In this document: piece after piece, positions 44,805 through 54,295 of the stretch
Position numbering within the stretch: position 1 is the stretch's first letter
Layout: each line of letters begins with the position of its first letter
Origin: Deltaproteobacteria bacterium
GTDB lineage: Bacteria > Desulfobacterota > Syntrophobacteria > Syntrophobacterales > Syntrophobacteraceae
Assembly: GCA_021780695.1 (NCBI GenBank)
Contig: JAJXYD010000001.1
Span: 1-64,000, forward strand
DNA length: 64,000 bases
Direction: 5' to 3'
Notes under the pieces: model-generated
Told to the model about the DNA's origin: nothing
What the model saw: only the letters and a program-made list of their open reading frames with translations
Databases searched by the model: none
Program-made: the position numbers and the translations under genes

Positions 44805-45998
44805 TTATCTGGTTTCAAGCACCGCGGCCTTGTCCGTTTTTTCCCAGGGCAGATCCAAGTCGCTTCGGCCCACGTGGCCATAGACGGCCAGCCTTCTGTA
44901 GAAATCGCCCTTCATCCTGCCGGGAAGCTTCCTGAGGTCGAATTGTCTTACAATGGCTGCCAGCCGGAAATCAAAATGTTTCTTTATCAAGGCGGCTATT
45001 TCTTTGTCCGAGATCTTGCCTGTGTCGAAAGTGTCCGCCTGGACGCTTACCGGCAGCGATGAGCCTATGGAGTAGGTCAGTTGCACTTCGCACTCGTCGG
45101 CAAGATGAGCGGCTATAACGTTTTTTGCTGCATACCTGGCAGCATAGACCCCCACCCGGTCGATTCTCATGGGATCTTTACCGCTGAGAGCCGAGCCGCT
45201 GTAGCGCGAATACTCGCCATAGGTGTCGACCGCATTCTTTCTTCCCGTTAAGCCCGAGTGTATCGAAGGACCGCCCAGCATCGTCACTCCCTCCGGATTT
45301 ATGAATATCTTCGTATCCTGATCGGGCTTTATGGCCTCGTCCTGAAAAGCGGGCTCGATCACCGCCTGGACTATGTCGTCGGAAACCTTGCCGAAGGGTT
45401 GCGACGAGCCGGAAAGCTGGGATACCGCGATGCCCAGGCTATAAATCCTGGCAGGCTTGCGATTCCGGTACTCTATGCCCACCTGAGTCTTTCCGTCCGG
45501 GGCCAGGTAGGGAATCATCTGCTGTTGCCTGACAAAATCGATCCTCATGGCCAGCTTGTGTGCCAGTGTTATCGGCAGGGGCATGAGAGAAACCGTCTGC
45601 CTGCATGCATACCCGAAAAACGTTCCCTGCTGCTTTACAGGGATGCGGTTTATCTTTTCATCGGATAGAAGGCTGTCATCGTGGCTTCTCGACTCGTCAG
45701 GAGGCAGTTCCTTCAGGCTGGTGAGAATGCTGCATGTGGCACTGTTAAAATCCTGGTGCACATAGCCGGCCTTCCTGATGACCTTGCGCGCAACCTGCCC
45801 CACATCGACGGCGGCGCTGGACGCAAAGCGCGCCGCAATAAAGAGAACCGCCGTTGAGACTGCGCATTCGGCTCGTATCTTTGCCATAGGGTCCTGGTCG
45901 AGAAAATGGTCCACGATCGCATCGCTTATCTGATCGCAGAGTTTGTCGGGATGTCCCTCTGTTGCGGATTCGGAAGCGAAGATGAAATCCGTCTTCAT
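44805..45998 (-). CDS. metK: S-adenosylmethionine synthetase, divergent clade
   Basis: 397 residues, full length. SESATEGHPDKLCDQISDAI keeps the ATP-binding histidine, and SGLTGRKNAVDTYGEYSR and GKDP are present. Several classic motifs differ: GAGDQG reads VKQQG, and HGGGAFSGKD reads YSGSALSGKD. I recall a second MetK clade with such changes. The enzyme makes SAM from methionine and ATP, which fits the methyltransferases and radical SAM proteins nearby. Its start lies 13 bases after the ATPase stop, so co-transcription is likely. Confidence 0.88.
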   Translation of the reverse strand: MKTDFIFASESATEGHPDKLCDQISDAIVDHFLDQDPMAKIRAECAVSTAVLFIAARFASSAAVDVGQVARKVIRKAGYVHQDFNSATCSILTSLKELPPDESRSHDDSLLSDEKINRIPVKQQGTFFGYACRQTVSLMPLPITLAHKLAMRIDFVRQQQMIPYLAPDGKTQVGIEYRNRKPARIYSLGIAVSQLSGSSQPFGKVSDDIVQAVIEPAFQDEAIKPDQDTKIFINPEGVTMLGGPSIHSGLTGRKNAVDTYGEYSRYSGSALSGKDPMRIDRVGVYAARYAAKNVIAAHLADECEVQLTYSIGSSLPVSVQADTFDTGKISDKEIAALIKKHFDFRLAAIVRQFDLRKLPGRMKGDFYRRLAVYGHVGRSDLDLPWEKTDKAAVLETR

Positions 45999-46011
45999 CG
46001 CGGGTTATCCT

Positions 46012-49000
46012 TTATACGGGTTCAACCTTTTCGTGCCCCAAGGCAACCGGAACGAAGCCGGGGCTCGGATCCGGGGCCGGCGAATTCTTTGTCGCTTCGT
46101 TTATCAGAAGAGGCAGGGCTGCGGTTCCCGCTATTACCACACCGTCCAAAAAACCGATGGGACAGAGCCCCAGAAGGCTCCTTAGTCCGGGTACGAGCAC
46201 GGTCAGCATCTGAAGAGCCAGAGAGCCGCCCAGAGCCATTTTCAGATAGAGGTTCGGCGGGAGTTTTTCCCCGGAAAAGATACTGTGCTTTTCGGACCTG
46301 CAGCTTATGGAGTGGAGCAGTTGCCCCATGGTGAGGCTCTGGAAAGTTAGGGTTTCCGCCTGCTGTCCCAGTCCGTAGCGGGCCATCCCGTAGGCGTAGG
46401 CCGCCAGGGCGCCGCAGGTAAGTGTTCCTGCCTCGAAGGTTAACCGCTTGAAATCCGAACCCTTTACGATCGGTTCCTGGGGGGAACGGGGCGGCCGGTC
46501 GAGAACGTCAGGCTCAGGGGCTTCCATGGCCAGGGTGAGGCCCGGGAAGATATCCGAGATCAGATTGATCCACAAAAGCTGCATCGCACCCAGTGGGGCC
46601 GGCAGCCCTGCCGCCACGGTAGCGAACATCACCATGATTTCGCTGAAGTTGGTGGCAAGCAGGAACCGCAGGGCTTTTCTGATATTGTTGTAGATTGTGC
46701 GGCCGTCACGTACGGCGACGATAACAGTTTCCAGATTGTCCTGTTCAAGGACCACGTCGGCGACCTCTCGGGCGATGTCGGTGCCTCCCGCTCCCATGGC
46801 GATGCCTATGTCGGCGGCTTTAAGAGCGGGCCCGTCATTTATTCCGTCTCCGGTCATGGCTATCACCCTGCCTTTGCTTTGAAGCGCTCGAACGATTTCG
46901 AGTTTGAAGGCCGGACTTACCCTTGCAAAAACGTGAACCCTGTCGGAAATGGCTTGTAACGTATCCGAATCCATCCGGGTAAGCTCTGTGGAATCAAGTA
47001 TCTCGATCTGCTCTCCGAAAGCCAGATCGAGTTCCCTGCCAATGGCGTATGCCGTGGGACCCTGGTCCCCGGTGATCATAACGGTTTCGATCCCCGCATG
47101 GTGGAATTCTTCGATGAGCGCGCGGACCCCGGGGCGCACGGGATCGGCCATGCCGACCAGTCCCAGCCATACAAAACCGCTTGTTTTTCCGAAATCGCTC
47201 TCACTTTCCACAACACTGTAGGCCACCCCCAGGACTCTCAGGGCATCCGAGGACATCCGCTCGTTTTCACGTTCGATAACCGAGCGATCCTCTTCGGTTA
47301 GAACAATTTCTTTGCCGCCCGAAAAGTGAGAGTCGCACATCTCGAGGACCTCCACCGGGCTTCCCTTCATCGCTATTAAGAGGCTCCCGCATCCCTTTTT
47401 ATCGAACTTGTGAAGAGTTCCCATGAAAAGGCGGCTTTCCGATCGGTAGTTGACCTTTAGCAGTGGGTGGCGCTCTCTTAAAAGTTGGGGCTCCATGCCC
47501 GATTGAAGGGCAAGATTTACCAGCGCTATTTCGGTGGGGGAGCCGTGCAGGACGTAGCGGCCCGCTTCTGTCTCAATTTCGGTCTCATTGCACAGAACAG
47601 AGGTCTCTATGAGGTTGGTGAGCTCTTTTGATTCGAATGGAACAATAGGGGTAACGCCGGCTAAAAACTTGCCCTCGGAAACTGCTATCGCTTTCATTCC
47701 CGCGAAAAGACGCACTACCGACATGCGGTTTTGAGTGATCGTGCCCGTTTTGTCAAAGCATATCGTCTGGATGCACCCAAGGGTTTCAACCGCGTTGAGG
47801 TGGCGAATGAGCACGCTGTGCCTTTTCATGTTTTTTAGCCCAAGGGCCAGAGTTGTCGTTGCCACCGCCGGAAGACCTTCGGGTACGGCTGCCACGGCAA
47901 GCGAAATAGATGTCTTTAGCATCATCACAAAGCCGTAGCCGCGAAGAAGGCCTATTCCAAACACCATCCCGCAGGCCAGCCCGGAGATAAGCACGAGTTG
48001 GTCTCCAAGTGTTTTCAGCTGCTTTTCCATCGGTGTCTCAGGCGACTGGGCCTCACCTACCAGGGCTTGAAGTTTTCCAACTTCGGTAAAGGTCCCCGTT
48101 GCAACCGCTATCGCCACACCCTGTCCTCCCGTTACAAGTGTGCCCATGTAGACCATGTTCACCCTGTCGGCCAGGGGGATCTCCGGGCGCGAAAGAGGCT
48201 CGGTCGATTTTACGACCGGCATGCTCTCCCCGGTAAGAACCGATTCATCTATGCTCAAGTGGTTTGCATCGATTAGCCTGGCATCGGCCGCGATATAGGT
48301 GCCGGGACGCAGCACAAGAATGTCTCCGGGGACTACCATCCCGGCTGCCACCGACTCCACCAGTCCCTCTCTCATTACGTCGGCGGTGGGTTTTACGATG
48401 TCCTTAAGGGAGTTTATGGTCTTTTCGGCCTCGCTTTCGGTCTTGAAACCTACGGCGCCGTTGATCGCCACTACAGCCAAAATTACCGCCGCATCGGCCA
48501 GCCCCCCCGTTAGAAGGGAAAGGGAGGCGGCAACCCCCAACAGGGCAACGGGAAGGGATCTGAACTGGTCGGCAAAGATGCTCCATCCCGATCGGGTCGA
48601 AGAACGCGGAAGAGTGTTCGGGCCATAGTGATCCAGACGCTCCAGGGCTTCAGTGTTGCCAAGACCTTTTAGGGCCGAACTCTGCAAGGCCTCCAGCGCG
48701 GTTTTGGCCTCGAGGGTGTGCCATTGCTCCTGCTGCTGTTGTCTGCGTTCGGGCTTGCCGAAAAGAGCGGTTTTTGCCTTTGTGAACACTCCCGCCTTTA
48801 CCTGGACCCCAGGGGAGGTCTCAATTCCTTGGCAACCGCTCCTATCGGCCGGGAGGCCGTCATTGCCCGAGCTATCCCCTCCATTGTATTCTCGTACCAG
48901 TGATTCAATGATTTCGCCAATCGATTTGAAATCGTTTCCCGAATTAAACCTTACCAGGATGTTGCCGGTCGTTGTGCTCGTAGAAACTTCAAGGATGGCC

Positions 49001-49113
49001 TCGTGGCTCGATAGACCGGCCTCGAGATGTTCTTGCAGACCCCGCGAGCCGCTAAGCCCTTCTACGTTGAACCTGGCTCTTCCCTTGAGCACGGTATGAA
49101 CTGGCCGCACCAT
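46012..49113 (-). CDS. P-type cation-transporting ATPase (P2A/Ca-Mn-like) with N-terminal HMA-like domain
   Basis: 1033 residues. Residues 1-75 look like an HMA-type fold without a CxxC metal site. The pump follows: cation N-terminus (LEALQSSALKGLG), VPGDILVLRPGTYIAADARL, DESVLTGES, VAVPEGLPAVATTTLA with the ion-binding PEGL, CFDKTGTITQNRMS with the phosphorylated aspartate near residue 453, and TGDGINDGPALKAADIGIAMG. Ten membrane segments are expected. PEGL places it with Ca/Mn-type pumps; the ion is not certain. GGAG precedes the ATG, and a terminator-like hairpin lies in the leader. Confidence 0.9.
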   Translation of the reverse strand: MVRPVHTVLKGRARFNVEGLSGSRGLQEHLEAGLSSHEAILEVSTSTTTGNILVRFNSGNDFKSIGEIIESLVREYNGGDSSGNDGLPADRSGCQGIETSPGVQVKAGVFTKAKTALFGKPERRQQQQEQWHTLEAKTALEALQSSALKGLGNTEALERLDHYGPNTLPRSSTRSGWSIFADQFRSLPVALLGVAASLSLLTGGLADAAVILAVVAINGAVGFKTESEAEKTINSLKDIVKPTADVMREGLVESVAAGMVVPGDILVLRPGTYIAADARLIDANHLSIDESVLTGESMPVVKSTEPLSRPEIPLADRVNMVYMGTLVTGGQGVAIAVATGTFTEVGKLQALVGEAQSPETPMEKQLKTLGDQLVLISGLACGMVFGIGLLRGYGFVMMLKTSISLAVAAVPEGLPAVATTTLALGLKNMKRHSVLIRHLNAVETLGCIQTICFDKTGTITQNRMSVVRLFAGMKAIAVSEGKFLAGVTPIVPFESKELTNLIETSVLCNETEIETEAGRYVLHGSPTEIALVNLALQSGMEPQLLRERHPLLKVNYRSESRLFMGTLHKFDKKGCGSLLIAMKGSPVEVLEMCDSHFSGGKEIVLTEEDRSVIERENERMSSDALRVLGVAYSVVESESDFGKTSGFVWLGLVGMADPVRPGVRALIEEFHHAGIETVMITGDQGPTAYAIGRELDLAFGEQIEILDSTELTRMDSDTLQAISDRVHVFARVSPAFKLEIVRALQSKGRVIAMTGDGINDGPALKAADIGIAMGAGGTDIAREVADVVLEQDNLETVIVAVRDGRTIYNNIRKALRFLLATNFSEIMVMFATVAAGLPAPLGAMQLLWINLISDIFPGLTLAMEAPEPDVLDRPPRSPQEPIVKGSDFKRLTFEAGTLTCGALAAYAYGMARYGLGQQAETLTFQSLTMGQLLHSISCRSEKHSIFSGEKLPPNLYLKMALGGSLALQMLTVLVPGLRSLLGLCPIGFLDGVVIAGTAALPLLINEATKNSPAPDPSPGFVPVALGHEKVEPV

Positions 49114-49130
49114 TTCTTTCTCCAGAATTT

Positions 49131-49169
49131 AAAAAACCGGTGAGCTAAGGTCTAAGTGCACCGGTTTTT
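49131..49169 (-). terminator. Terminator-like hairpin in the leader of the P-type ATPase gene
   Basis: AAAAACCGGTG pairs with CACCGGTTTTT; on the minus strand it ends in six T, 17 bases before the start codon. Placed between any upstream promoter and the ribosome binding site, it could act as an attenuator. I could not match the upstream sequence to the yybP-ykoY manganese riboswitch. Confidence 0.6.
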
Positions 49170-49661
49170 CCCCTTGAGAATTCCCACCTTTGGGGTGGCT
49201 CTGCGATTTTGCACCGCAAAACTTCTCTATTGTTATGTTCCTCGAAAGACTTTTGTAAAAGTCGATTTTGGGATCGGAATTGTGGCAATAAACATGTCTT
49301 CCCGTTAGGCCCTAAGGGATCAAAACAATCAGCCGGGCGTTGAGGCCGTATGGCCGATACTGTCGGAAAATATAATGGAGCATCCCCACGGGGAACATGA
49401 CCCCGTCCATTGGAACCCATGGCTGAAAGGGCCAACCATCTGTTCTTCAATTCCACGGAGTTTTCCGGGCGGCTATCAAATTACATAATATTTCACTTAG
49501 CCTGAAGAGGTAGCCGGACAGGGAGGGTAAAAACATAGCCTTACCCTCCATTATGCCTACGTCTTCAGGCCTTTTAAGCTCAGAGAACCTTTAGCTTCTT
49601 TTGGTGCCTCCAAACGGTTGACACTTTCTTCTTTGCGCGGCCACCCTAATGGGTGGACCAA
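49170..49661. other. Long leader/intergenic region upstream of the ATPase
   Basis: No gene is supported. Several inverted segments (for example GGAGGGTAA with TTACCCTCC at 49521-49548) suggest structured RNA or a terminator of the gene at 49662. Confidence 0.3.
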
Positions 49662-50255
49662 TCAGGAATGTTCAGCCGGTTTGGGAAGCGCCGCGTTAAG
49701 GACATCTTTTGTGCCTCCAACGGCGCCGAGAAGAACATTTCTGGCAGCTCCCACGAGTCCGGTTCCAAGAGAGTCCGCCGTGTCAATGGCGCCTCCAATG
49801 GCATCCTTGGAAGTTGCCGTAAGATTGACGGCAATGTCCCTGGTCGTGTCGATTCCACCGTGAATGGCTCTTTTGGCTACTGAGGAAATCTCCACGCCAA
49901 GATCGGCGCCCCCGGTTACGGTTGCAAACATTGCTTTGCGGGCGGTATTAAATACCTCCGCGCCCACCTCGCGGACTCCCCCGACCAGACCTTTTGCCAC
50001 ATGGACACTACTTCCAATAAGGACCAGGCTTACATTCTCCGCCGCGCTAACCGTTCCTTTGACAATGTCTTCGATCGCGTTTACTGTATCTACGGCAATC
50101 GCTCCCGTTGCCTTTATTGCGTCGCCGATGGCGTTTCTGGTAGTTCCTATAAACTGTGTGGCAAACTCTTTGCCTACTTTCGCGCAACCGGCAGTTTTAT
50201 TAACCTCACGGCCTGCAAACTCAAGCGGTTCACCGCTCGTTGTTTCCTCTTTCAT
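49662..50255 (-). CDS. Amphipathic helical repeat protein of unknown function
   Basis: About 197 residues. After a hydrophilic start the protein is a series of 20-30 residue amphipathic segments rich in Gly/Ala/Val (TRNAIGDAIKATGAIAVDTV, AARNVLLGAVGGTKDVL). Similar repeats are seen in LEA-like and phasin-like stress proteins. AAGGAG sits ahead of the ATG at 50255; a longer frame upstream lacks a site. I do not recognise a named family. PHA-related genes 49 kb away may or may not be connected. Confidence 0.6.
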   Translation of the reverse strand: MKEETTSGEPLEFAGREVNKTAGCAKVGKEFATQFIGTTRNAIGDAIKATGAIAVDTVNAIEDIVKGTVSAAENVSLVLIGSSVHVAKGLVGGVREVGAEVFNTARKAMFATVTGGADLGVEISSVAKRAIHGGIDTTRDIAVNLTATSKDAIGGAIDTADSLGTGLVGAARNVLLGAVGGTKDVLNAALPKPAEHS

Positions 50256-50744
50256 GCCAGTCTCCTTGTCCGGGTGGTTATGAGTGTCCTCTTTTTTCTT
50301 TCTTTTCCCGCCTCTTACCGCAGGCTTGGCACCTGCGGACGCCGGATCGTTCCCGCGATCAATTGCAGTCAAGACGCACCTCCTTGTGGGCAAAAAACAG
50401 AGCGGAAGCCGAATTGTCATAAAATAGTCACGAAAGTTTCCTTTTTGTAACGAGAGCCGATAAATTCTTATAGAATCGGTTATCTGGTGTGTCAATGTCG
50501 TCAACCATTACCTTGGAAGCATGCTGTTTTGATCCGGTTTTTTCTAAATCGAGTTCGTCAGGATCAAGCCGGATAAAAAAACTGAGACTCGTCTGATCTT
50601 ATGCTTCTTTTATAATAAATTTTCCTTTAAGATTTATGGGTGGATTAACGAATTCGCCATGGAAGTTTCAATAATTTCTGTCCCGGTAAAGCTTAACGAG
50701 GTTTTTAACCCCTTGATGCTGTAGCGTCGCGTGGAGCAGACTAC
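50256..50744. other. Intergenic region between divergent genes
   Basis: No gene. GATCCGG and CCGGATAAAAAAA flank a stretch at 50530-50580 and may form a stem. It should hold the promoters of the amphipathic protein and of the response-regulator operon, but I cannot place them with confidence. Confidence 0.3.
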
Positions 50745-51131
50745 ATGGAACTTTGGAAAATCCTTATAGCCGAGGACGACAAGATAGCCCGCATGTTCTA
50801 TGACCGGTCCTTAAGCAATGAAAAATTTGAAAAACGTTTCGCATGCGATGGTGAAGAGGTCTTGGAAATTTACAGCTCCTGGGCGCCCCACGTCATGGTT
50901 CTCGATATAATGATGCCGATAGAAAACGGATTCTCAGTGTTAAAGACCATCCGACGGGGCCTAAACGATCGGGAGACCATCATCATTATGGCGACCTCGC
51001 TTAGTCGAGCCGAGGATATAAAAGCATGTTTTCAGTTCGGGGTCCAGGGCTACCTGGTCAAGCCTATCAACTTCTCGCAGGTTGAGGCAAAAATTCTCTC
51101 CTGTATGAATGCGGGTGTGCAATTGAAATGA
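50745..51131 (+). CDS. Single-domain response regulator
   Basis: 128 residues, one receiver domain: ILIAEDDKIAR with the acidic pocket, VLDIMMPIENGF with phospho-acceptor Asp54, and GYLVKPINF with the conserved lysine. No output domain. GTGGAG precedes the start. Its stop overlaps the start of the hybrid kinase (ATGA), so the two are coupled; it may serve as a phosphate partner of that kinase. Confidence 0.93.
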   Translation: MELWKILIAEDDKIARMFYDRSLSNEKFEKRFACDGEEVLEIYSSWAPHVMVLDIMMPIENGFSVLKTIRRGLNDRETIIIMATSLSRAEDIKACFQFGVQGYLVKPINFSQVEAKILSCMNAGVQLK

Positions 51132-54100
51132 GCCAAGCCGCAACGGCGCGACGGAGTTTTACGCGATATTGCCCGGACCCTGCGGAGTCCGGGGGGGCAG
51201 ACGATACGGACCGCCCAACCGAGGTCGCCGAGGGCATAATAAGGGCCGAACTCGTAAAGCTGGCCGTATCCAACGAGCTTGTGCGCTCCTGCGCGGTGAT
51301 GGGCACCTCCTTTGTCGTGGCCCTGGTCTTTTGGCGCCACTCCTCGCATTTAGCCTTGATCTTATGGGTTGCCGCGGTCGTAGTGCTCTCCATTGTGACC
51401 TGGATAAGAGACCGGCGATGGGCCGGCAGGACCGCCTCCGAGCTTGCCGTGGGCGCCTGCGAAAGATCGGTCAATCTGGGCTGTGGGATATCCGGGGTGC
51501 TTTGGGGGGCTACGTGGATTTTTTTGCACCCTGGAAGATCAACCGAGCTCCAATGCTTTCTCATCCTGGTCCTGGTAGGCATAGCGGCCGGGGCCGCCCT
51601 GGAATGGTTTCCCGTTCCGTATGCCCCCTCTATGTTTATCGTGCCCTGTCTGGGACCCTTTTCGGCTATGCTCCTTTTTAGAGGCCAAAGTGTCTGGACG
51701 GCTATCGCGGCTCTGACGATAATGTTTGAAATCTTGCTGCTGACAAAGAGCAGAGAGACTCACCTCGTTACCCGGGGGGCCATAAAAACCAGGTATGAAA
51801 AGGATTTGCTGCTCCAAAACCTTTCGGTTCTTAACCGGGAGATGCAGGAAGAAATCCATGAACGAAAAAGGGTAGAAAAAGAACTCGAAGATTCTCAGTA
51901 TTTGCACCGGCATTTGTTTGAAAATATCTCCGACTGGATCTATTCGCACGATCTGGACGGCAATATGCTGAGCATAAATCCAAGGGCTGCTCAAAGGCTG
52001 GGCTATCTGCCCGAAGAGATGCTGGGACGCCATGTGACGGATTTTTTGACTCCAAAATCAAGAGATCACTTCTTTGATGACTACCTCCAATGGCTCATTG
52101 GAGACGCGGCAGTCGAAGGAGTTAGCATTTTCGAGTCCAGGGACGGTTCTCCGTGCTACCTGGAGTACCATAATGTCATGGTCGGCGGGGAAGACGGCAA
52201 GGAAGCGGTTGTCTACGGCTCAGCCCATGAGATTACCGGGCGAATCCGGATGGAAAGAAGATTGCGTAAGGCGGAGGAACGATACCGCTCCGTTGTGGAC
52301 AACGCAAATGAAATAATCTTTAGGACCGACGCCCAGGGGCGATGGAAGTTTTTAAACCCCGCCTGGACGGGGATAACGGGTTTTTCCGGTGAAGAAAGTA
52401 TCGGTAAATCAATTTTCGATTTCGTTTTCCGAGAGGACCTCGCGCTGGCTTCCGGCGAGGTCGCGGAGCTTATAAACGCTTCCAAGGACTCGTGCCGGTT
52501 CCAGTTAAGATTTACCACCAGGGACGACCGTGTCCGATGGCTCGAAATGAATGCCAAACCCATGCGCGGCCAAAGAGAAGTTGTGACCGGCGTAGGAGGA
52601 ACCCTGGTTGATGTCACCGATCGCAAGGAAGCCCAACTGATGCTCCTTGCGGCCAAGGAGGCGGCGGAATCTTCCGATCGCGCTAAGAGCCAGTTTCTGG
52701 CCAATATCAGCCACGAGATCCGTACCCCCATGAACGCCATAATCGGGATGAGCGACCTGTTGTTGTTGGACGGTTTGAGCCCCCAGCACCGTGAGTCCGT
52801 TGAAATCATAAATGTTTCCGCCCTGGGGCTTCTTGCCCTCATAAACGATATCCTTGACTTCTCAAAAATTGAGGCCTCCAAGCTGGAACTGGATTTGGTT
52901 CCCTTCGATCTGATCGAGACAATCGAGGAATCCATCAGGATTTTGCGTGTGCAGGCAAAAAACAAGGGCTTGTCTCTAACTCTGCAGGCAGCTCCCGATC
53001 TTTGCACCCGCCTGGTCGGAGATCCTCTGAGGTTGCGCCAAATCCTTCTAAACCTTCTGGGAAACTCACTCAAATTTACAGATCGCGGTGGGATTACTGT
53101 GGGTATTACCCGGGAAAATGTTTCCGAAAAAGACTGCTTTATCCATTTTGTGGTCAGCGACACAGGTGTCGGCATTGCTCCCGAAAAGCAGGCGCTCATC
53201 TTTGAAGCCTTCCAACAGGCCGATGGTTCGTCCACGCGCAAGTTCGGTGGAACCGGCCTCGGACTGAGCATCTGTGACCGGTTAATCAAGTTGATGGAGG
53301 GCCGGTTGTGGGTTGAAAGCCAACCCGGGCTGGGCAGCAGCTTCCACTTTACTATCCCGTTTGGTCTTGCTCTCCCCGAGATTGTCAAAAGCAAATCCGA
53401 AGCACCAACCCATGTTGGGGACCCCGGGGAAACCGCTGACTACTTTCCGGAAGGCGAAAGCCAAAGTGATGCGAGTCGCGCTCAAAGTGCGAACCTGCAT
53501 ATTCTGCTGGTCGAGGATTCACCCGTAAATCAAAAGGTAGCCCTTGGCTGGCTGCACAGATGGGGACATACGGCCGTTGTGGCCTCTAATGGCCGGCTCG
53601 CCCTTGAAGCCCTCCAGACCGAGAGCTTTGACCTTGTGCTGATGGACATTCAAATGCCGGAAATGGACGGCTTCGAGACCACCCTGGCAATAAGGCGGAA
53701 GGAAAAAGCTTCCTCTGCCCATTTGCCCATAATTGCCATGACCGCTCATGCGGCCAAATCGCACAGGGAACAGTGCAGGGCGGCCGGGATGGACGGCTAT
53801 GTCTCAAAGCCCATCGTGGCCTCCGAGCTTCGCAAAACCATCGAAAGCTTTGCCTCAAAACGCTTTGAGGAGCCGTCCCGATTGCTCGGAGCCAATCCCG
53901 GCCGGCCGGATTCCCGCTATAAGGATTTCCTGCTGGATGCTTTCGGCGGTGACTTGGAGTTTCTAAAAACCGTTGCCGCAATGTTTCTGGAAACCTGCCC
54001 CGAAAGAATGAGCGCCATGCTCGAAGCCCTGGATAAAGGGGATGCCGATAAGATTTGCGCGATTGCCCACGCGCTCAAAAGCGAAGTGAGCCATTTCCAG

Positions 54101-54274
54101 TTCTTAGACAGTTTTGAGGTTGTGGGAGCGGTTGAAGAGGCTGGGCGCCAGGGGGATTTGCCTTTGGCAAGAAAGGCTTTCAAAGATCTCGCGCCTCGGA
54201 TTGCCGACCTTGTCGGCTGCCTGGGTGCTCTTATCCGAAAAGAGTGCCCACCTGGTACTGATAAAAATTTTTAG
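51128..54274 (+). CDS. Membrane hybrid histidine kinase (TM-PAS-PAS-HisKA-HATPase-REC-HPt)
   Basis: 1048 residues. About six membrane segments (residues 40-210), a coiled coil, two PAS domains (about 258-370 and 385-505), HisKA with His529 in ANISHEIRTPMNA, HATPase with ILLNLLGNSLKF and DTGVGIAPEKQ and GTGLGLSI, a receiver with Asp840 in LVLMDIQMPEMDGFE, and a C-terminal HPt with His981 in IAHALKSEVSHF. All phosphorelay residues are present. The HPt lacks the common K-G-S after the histidine but keeps K. No periplasmic sensor domain, so signals may be membrane or cytoplasmic. Confidence 0.93.
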   Translation: MSQAATARRSFTRYCPDPAESGGADDTDRPTEVAEGIIRAELVKLAVSNELVRSCAVMGTSFVVALVFWRHSSHLALILWVAAVVVLSIVTWIRDRRWAGRTASELAVGACERSVNLGCGISGVLWGATWIFLHPGRSTELQCFLILVLVGIAAGAALEWFPVPYAPSMFIVPCLGPFSAMLLFRGQSVWTAIAALTIMFEILLLTKSRETHLVTRGAIKTRYEKDLLLQNLSVLNREMQEEIHERKRVEKELEDSQYLHRHLFENISDWIYSHDLDGNMLSINPRAAQRLGYLPEEMLGRHVTDFLTPKSRDHFFDDYLQWLIGDAAVEGVSIFESRDGSPCYLEYHNVMVGGEDGKEAVVYGSAHEITGRIRMERRLRKAEERYRSVVDNANEIIFRTDAQGRWKFLNPAWTGITGFSGEESIGKSIFDFVFREDLALASGEVAELINASKDSCRFQLRFTTRDDRVRWLEMNAKPMRGQREVVTGVGGTLVDVTDRKEAQLMLLAAKEAAESSDRAKSQFLANISHEIRTPMNAIIGMSDLLLLDGLSPQHRESVEIINVSALGLLALINDILDFSKIEASKLELDLVPFDLIETIEESIRILRVQAKNKGLSLTLQAAPDLCTRLVGDPLRLRQILLNLLGNSLKFTDRGGITVGITRENVSEKDCFIHFVVSDTGVGIAPEKQALIFEAFQQADGSSTRKFGGTGLGLSICDRLIKLMEGRLWVESQPGLGSSFHFTIPFGLALPEIVKSKSEAPTHVGDPGETADYFPEGESQSDASRAQSANLHILLVEDSPVNQKVALGWLHRWGHTAVVASNGRLALEALQTESFDLVLMDIQMPEMDGFETTLAIRRKEKASSAHLPIIAMTAHAAKSHREQCRAAGMDGYVSKPIVASELRKTIESFASKRFEEPSRLLGANPGRPDSRYKDFLLDAFGGDLEFLKTVAAMFLETCPERMSAMLEALDKGDADKICAIAHALKSEVSHFQFLDSFEVVGAVEEAGRQGDLPLARKAFKDLAPRIADLVGCLGALIRKECPPGTDKNF

Positions 54275-54295
54275 ACCCCCTGGAGACCACCCTCA

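Noticed and set aside
49170-49661. yybP-ykoY manganese riboswitch ahead of the P-type ATPase
   Set aside because: The conserved paired core sequences were not found, although a terminator-like hairpin is present.
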